Positions 59,809 through 64,000 of a stretch of DNA of 64,000 bases are shown here, piece by piece. How positions within the stretch are numbered: position 1 is the first letter of the stretch; every line of letters begins with the position of its first letter. The stretch lies in contig NZ_CP084606.1 of NCBI RefSeq assembly GCF_022376835.1, forward strand, positions 2,040,501 to 2,104,500, read 5' to 3'. The notes below the pieces were generated by a model that saw nothing but the letters and a program-made list of their open reading frames with translations, did no database searches and was not told the DNA's origin. A program made the position numbers and the translations under genes. This DNA is from Brucepastera parasyntrophica. GTDB lineage: Bacteria > Spirochaetota > Spirochaetia > Treponematales > Treponemataceae.

Positions 59809-61214
59809 TTATTGACTTATCTGAAAGTCCTTCCAGCCTTCGGCGCTTTGGTAAGCAGCGAGCGAAGCCGCAGGCACAGTGAGGGTGATAAAGCTTTTGT
59901 CCACATTGCTAAATACCGAGTGGTGAAGCGCCGGAGGCCTTGCGGCATTAATCGTAATTTCCATTATATCTTTGCAGTTAGCAAACGCGTAATTTCCAAT
60001 GCCGGTAACACGCCTGCCGATGGTGATTTCTTCCAAAGCCCCTACGCCGCTGAAAGCATTGGCCGGTATCCGCCGTACCCGGTCGCCGAAGACAACTGTT
60101 GACAATACCCTGCAGTTGGCAAAAATACCGGAGCTGGTAAAATTATCGCAATTTTCCGCGTTGAAATAGACGGTTCGCAGCCGGGTACAGCCCGCGAAAA
60201 CCCCATCATACATTTCAGTAACATTTTCAGGAATCGTGAGTGATGTTATCGCGGTATTGCGGAATGCCGCGGCAAATATTGTGCTTACTCCGCTTCCGAT
60301 GGTTATTGAAGTAAGGTTGGAGCAGTTATCAAAGGCGGAGTTCCTGATGATAGTTACAGTATCGGGAATAGTTACTTCCCGCAAACTGCTGCATGCCGTA
60401 AAAGCCCTGCTTCCAATCTCGACGACATTGCTGCCGAGGGTAAGGGATGATAACTGGATACAGGCATGAAAGGCGCTTTCACCGATATGGGTTACCCCCG
60501 ACCCGATAGTTACCGTTTGTACGCTCTTCTGTCCAAAGAAGAGGAAATTGGGAATGCGCCGTACCGTATCGCCGAAAATAACGGTTTTTAAGGCGTTGCA
60601 GTTTGTAAAGGGTTTATCGCCCGTAATTACCAGGTCCAGCACATTTGCGGCATTGTAATACACAGTAGTTAAGCGGGTGCAGTCGGTAAAAGAACCATCC
60701 GCAACTTCAACAATCCCCTCGGGGATGGTGATGGAGGTCAAGCCGCTTTTCTGGAAGGTTCCCCAAGGATTTTGGTAAGGCCGCTGCCTATTGTTACGGA
60801 GGCAAGGGCGCTGCATCCGGAAAAGGCGCTGTTGCCCAGGACGAGGACGCTGTCGGGAATCACGACAGCCGTTAAGGCTTTGCAATTCTCAAAGGCCCAG
60901 GAGCCGATTCTGGTTACGGTATTGGCAATGGTCACGGATTGCAGGTTGGTATGACTATAACCGTTGAAGGAATGCCTGCCGATGGCGGTGATGCCGTTTT
61001 CTATTACCACGCTGGTAATGTTGAGTTTATGGGCATTCCACGGCGGATTATCGAGAGAGATGACATCAGGCATTTCCCCGGTGCCGCTGATTGTCAGCGT
61101 CCCGCCGTTAAATTTCCAGGTCAGATTGTTGCCGAAGCTGCCGCTTTGGGCAAAGGCATTTTGAGCTAAAATTAAGAAAATAAAAAGAACAGTTCCTATA
61201 ATATGTTTCTTCAT
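59809..61214 (-). CDS. BspA-type leucine-rich repeat protein, one apparent frameshift
   Basis: One G added to the run at 60761-60764 joins two frames into 468 residues. A signal peptide (MKKHIIGTVLFIFLILAQNA) is followed by a short beta domain (NLTWKFNGGTLTISGTGEMP) and about fourteen LRR_5 repeats of 23 residues, e.g. LTSITIGSGVSTIFAAAF and LREVTIPDTVTIIRNSAF. BspA-type proteins of oral treponemes bind fibronectin or fibrinogen and mediate adhesion. The ending VPAASLAAYQSAEGWKDF is typical of the family. AGGAGG precedes ATG. It is probably surface-exposed or secreted. Confidence 0.92.
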
Positions 61215-61357
61215 AAGAATTTACCTCCTGTCAACATACACTATATCTATTATATTGCTTTTGTCCACCGCCCTGATAGGCGATAGGATATATTATTATG
61301 TTACATCTGCTTCATTTGAATTTATTCTCCGGCCATTTCAAAAAAACGGCGCCTAAC

Positions 61358-61385
61358 TTGCTGTTTCCTGTATGTATGGTATAAT
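61358..61385 (+). promoter_or_regulatory. Promoter giving a leaderless exported-protein mRNA
   Basis: TTGCTG (61358-61363), 16-base spacer, TATAAT (61380-61385), then 7 bases to ATG 61393. An upstream in-frame ATG at 61372 lies before the -10 and cannot be the start. Confidence 0.65.
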
Positions 61386-61392
61386 TGCCAGT

Positions 61393-61869
61393 ATGAAAGG
61401 AAAGACCATTTTAGCGGCGGTTTTTGTATTCGGCTTTTTTTTCCGGATATGGGGCCAAAGCGGATACATACCCCCGAATCCTGTTGCCCCGCCTGCCATA
61501 ACTCCGGTTGCGCCTCCTGCGGTTCCGTCAGTTGCCCCTCCGTCACCTCCGAAAATAACACCTTCGCCCCAGCAGGCCGATTCCGGAAAAAAGCAGGAGC
61601 AGAAAAAAACAACCGGCACAGACGATGCCGCGGCTCTTTTATCACTTATCAATCCTGATGAAAACAGCGGCGCTCTGCTTCAGCTGCTTCAAAACCAGGA
61701 CGACGATTCTTCAATATCAAATGTACTGAATGTGCTCACGGGAAATACAAAGCAGAAAAAAGATTCTTCTCTGACTGACCAGCAAATCATAGACCTTCTC
61801 AAGCAGATTCTCGCGCTCCTCGAAGAACAGAAAAAAACGGCTGATCCCGCCCCGGCTGAAACACAGTAA
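61393..61869 (+). CDS. Proline-rich exported protein of unknown function
   Basis: 158 residues from ATG 61393 with a clean signal peptide (MKGKTILAAVFVFGFFFRIW). A proline-rich stalk (NPVAPPAITPVAPPAVPSVA) leads to a lysine-rich linker and a helical end (LTDQQIIDLLKQILALLEEQ). It is probably periplasmic or cell-wall spanning, like a TonB-style linker without a membrane anchor. I recognise no family. It precedes the next exported protein by 66 bases. Confidence 0.7.
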   Translation: MKGKTILAAVFVFGFFFRIWGQSGYIPPNPVAPPAITPVAPPAVPSVAPPSPPKITPSPQQADSGKKQEQKKTTGTDDAAALLSLINPDENSGALLQLLQNQDDDSSISNVLNVLTGNTKQKKDSSLTDQQIIDLLKQILALLEEQKKTADPAPAETQ

Positions 61870-61935
61870 ATTCTTCTTCTCTTTTACTTTAGTGCGCCGT
61901 GAAGCGTACCGATAAGCTAGATACAGGAGTCTTTG

Positions 61936-62955
61936 ATGAAAAATATACGGGTTCTTCCTCTTCTTTTGCTGTGCATTTCTCTGGGAGGAATGGTATATGC
62001 CGAAACAAATTCCATGATTATGGACGGGACAGACAAGTCGGGCAGCAGATTCAATCCGCTTTTCCCCTATGCCTTAACATGGAAGGGCGCGGCGGAAATG
62101 GCGGAACTCCGGGCAGCCAGTCTGGTTTCCGTACCCACCTATGAAGAATTTGTTGAACGCAATAAGGAATCTCCGAGGCTCCAGTCTGTTCTTTTGAATA
62201 ACGATATTTTTGCCCTGTACGGAAAACCGGGCGCGCGCACCATGGGGATACTCGGTCAGTATCCAATTGATGAAATAGAAAACATAATGAATGATTTTGT
62301 CCGGGTATATGATGTGGCAAATGGCAGAAGAGGAATTATCCCGGCCTTTTATATAATTTTCGGGACCTGCTGGCCGGAAGGTGACATCGGTATTACCCCG
62401 GACAGGGTTATTAAACAGTATATTGAATTTGCCCAGGCCCGAGGCTGGTATGTTTTTCTGGACCATCAGATCGGTAAATATACAGTAGAAAGCTCGATGG
62501 AAAAAATGCTGCCGTATTTAAAATACTCCAATGTACACCTGGCCCTGGACCCTGAATGGCGGACTACAAAGCCGATGCAGGAAATCGGCTCGGTTTCCGG
62601 GGAAGAAATAAATACCGCCCAGAAAATGATGCAGGACTATCTTGTTGAACACGGACTCCCGGGCCGGCGGATGCTTGTGGTCCACCAGTTTAAACCGAAA
62701 ATGATTGCCAACAGGCCGGCGATAAAAACGGATTTTGAGCTTGTTCAGCTTATTCACTGCGCGGACGGTATAGGCTCTCCCGCGCTGAAGAAAAATTCAT
62801 ACGCGGCAAATGCCTATGCAGAAAACATGCCGCTTAAGTCCTTCAAGCTTTTTCTTGAGCCAAAGGTTGAGGGCGCTATATATGATCAGCCTCTCATGAC
62901 TCCGGAAGAAGTCCTCAGTCTTGACCCCCGTCCGTACCTTATTATGTACCAGTAA
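61936..62955 (+). CDS. Exported protein of unknown function
   Basis: 339 residues. Signal peptide MKNIRVLPLLLLCISLGGMV ends at VYA, and the mature chain has alternating helices and strands with AFYIIFGTCWPEGDIGI, WYVFLDHQIGKYTVESSMEK and NVHLALDPEWRTTKPMQEIG, which could form a TIM-barrel-like fold; an acidic pair in LDPEW might be catalytic. I do not recognise the family. AGGAG precedes ATG 61936. It may form an operon with the proline-rich protein. Confidence 0.7.
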   Translation: MKNIRVLPLLLLCISLGGMVYAETNSMIMDGTDKSGSRFNPLFPYALTWKGAAEMAELRAASLVSVPTYEEFVERNKESPRLQSVLLNNDIFALYGKPGARTMGILGQYPIDEIENIMNDFVRVYDVANGRRGIIPAFYIIFGTCWPEGDIGITPDRVIKQYIEFAQARGWYVFLDHQIGKYTVESSMEKMLPYLKYSNVHLALDPEWRTTKPMQEIGSVSGEEINTAQKMMQDYLVEHGLPGRRMLVVHQFKPKMIANRPAIKTDFELVQLIHCADGIGSPALKKNSYAANAYAENMPLKSFKLFLEPKVEGAIYDQPLMTPEEVLSLDPRPYLIMYQ

Positions 62956-63058
62956 AACAGCTGTAAAACAGATCGGTCTCTTTTCCGGTTTTTCATACGG
63001 GTATTTTCCGGAAAAAAATTTACATTCTACTATTTATATAAAATCTTTCTCCTTTTGC

Positions 63059-63084
63059 CCCGAAAAAATTGAGATTTTTTCGGG
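63059..63084. terminator. Hairpin between exported protein and MscS genes
   Basis: CCCGAAAAAAT-tgag-ATTTTTTCGGG, an 11-bp perfect stem with T6 inside the descending arm. It is a plausible terminator for the gene ending at 62955. Confidence 0.55.
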
Positions 63085-63182
63085 AATCGGGTATATTGGT
63101 ATAAGCAATCAGAAATTTTAATAATTTGTGTGCAGGCCGGACAAAGGCATATCCCGAAAATAAACCGGAGGTAATTCTGTAA

Positions 63183-64000
63183 TGAATCTCATTCATTTAT
63201 TTGAAAGATGGATGGCTCCCTTGTATACTAATCTTTCAATTACAGAATCGGCGCAGGGAATTATTAATTATATTCTTTCTCTTGTCTGCCTTTCGGCCCT
63301 CGCTTTTATATCAGGGAAGTTTTTCAGATTTATCTCCGGAAAAATTATCGGCAGGACTGTTGAAAAAACCCGCGGCAAGTGGGATGACTATATGCAGCAG
63401 AGCGGTTTTTTTTCCCGGCTTACGCGGCTCATAACTCCTATTATTGTGTATCTGATTATACCGGTTTTTTTGCCGGTGGAAAACATGGTAACCGAATTTA
63501 TAAGACGATGTATTGTCGCGTATATTTTCGGAAATGTAGCTTATACACTCGCGGCCTTTCTTGACGGTATAAACACAATTTATCAGGCTTCGAACGGGGA
63601 AATGGCCAGGCAGAAGCCTATCAAGGGTTATCTGCAAATGATAAAAATTTTCATTTATATCATTGCCATAATCCTGATTATTACCGCTGTTATGGATGTT
63701 TCACCTGTCGGTATTCTCAGCGGACTCGGGGCCATGAGCGCCGTTCTGATGCTGGTCTTTAAGGATTCAATTCTCGGCTTCGTTTCCAGTATGCAGCTTT
63801 CTGCAAATGACATGGTACGGATCGGCGACTGGATAGAGATGCCCAAGTACAATGCGGACGGTTATGTTATTGATATAACGCTCCAGTCCATTAAAGTGCA
63901 GAATTGGGATAAAACCATTACGACTATCCCGATTTATGCCCTGATTTCCGACAGTTTTAAAAACTGGCGCGGCATGAGCGATTCCGGCGGCCGGAGAATA
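63183..64000 (+). CDS. MscS-family mechanosensitive channel (3' end beyond window)
   Basis: The frame is open from ATG 63183 (GGAGG 9 bases upstream) to the window edge. Four to five membrane helices are seen, including NIIYIIAIILIITAVMD-like IFIYIIAIILIITAVMDVSP, then the pore helix and beta domain: ILSGLGAMSAVLMLVFKDSI, FVSSMQLSANDMVRIGDWIE, and VIDITLQSIKVQNWDKTITT. This fits YbdG/MscM-type channels, which release solutes under osmotic downshock. The C-terminal domain is missing. Confidence 0.92.

Overview
The window looks like a spirochaete chromosome of the Treponema/termite-gut treponeme type. This is inferred from gene content: treponeme-style lipoproteins, a plant-like long 6-phosphofructokinase, Ig-repeat surface proteins, a BspA-type leucine-rich repeat protein, a methyl-accepting chemotaxis protein, and c-di-GMP proteins. 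It was not checked by any database search. Most of it is ordinary housekeeping and surface-protein DNA. No CRISPR array, rRNA operon or classical insertion sequence was seen.

Layout. 1-3.1 kb: a B12-binding radical SAM gene running off the left edge, the 4.5S SRP RNA, and a minus-strand tRNA cluster with all four serine isoacceptors (GGA, CGA, GCT, TGA) plus Arg(GCG), interleaved with hairpin repeats flanked by duplicated tRNA 3' ends. 3.3-9 kb: thyA-folA, tRNA-Ala, a META-domain lipoprotein, phosphofructokinase, a NifU-like protein and YgiQ. 9-20 kb: chemoreceptor, SlyD, a Gx-transporter protein, TPR protein, the PFL/ACT pair, methyltransferase, HlyIII, RlmB and a beta-CASP nuclease. 20-26 kb: DUF2804 protein with a partner of unknown function, a lipoprotein, an SDR and a membrane protein. 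26-45.5 kb: a large surface cluster, made of a 1707-residue Ig-repeat protein with a C-terminal beta-barrel, a 3342-residue Ig-repeat lipoprotein, a barrel protein, and a transmembrane protein with a degenerate HD-GYP domain. 45.5-64 kb: lipoprotein, a DUF1232 gene split by a repeat element, purU, a hybrid histidine kinase, DinB-like protein, EAL phosphodiesterase, pfs-luxS, aldehyde dehydrogenase, M29 aminopeptidase, rsmE, a metallopeptidase-like protein, BspA, two exported proteins of unknown role and a truncated MscS channel.

Three window-wide patterns stand out. (1) Eleven genes are broken by 15 one-base deletions, every one in a homopolymer of 4 or more bases; restoring one base each time gives full-length family-like proteins. 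This points to sequence error rather than decay, and I annotate the repaired spans as single genes. (2) Several genes have a -10 hexamer only 6-8 bases before the start codon and no Shine-Dalgarno sequence, which predicts leaderless mRNAs. (3) Short palindrome families recur in intergenic DNA: TTACACAT/ATGTGTAA hairpins, a long hairpin followed by TTAAAGGAGTATA, and a MITE-like element of about 160 bp.

The best candidate for an undescribed system is the 26-45.5 kb surface cluster. A membrane protein with a c-di-GMP-type domain lacking catalytic residues sits with giant Ig-repeat surface proteins, which resembles LapD-LapA inside-out adhesin control in logic but not in homology.
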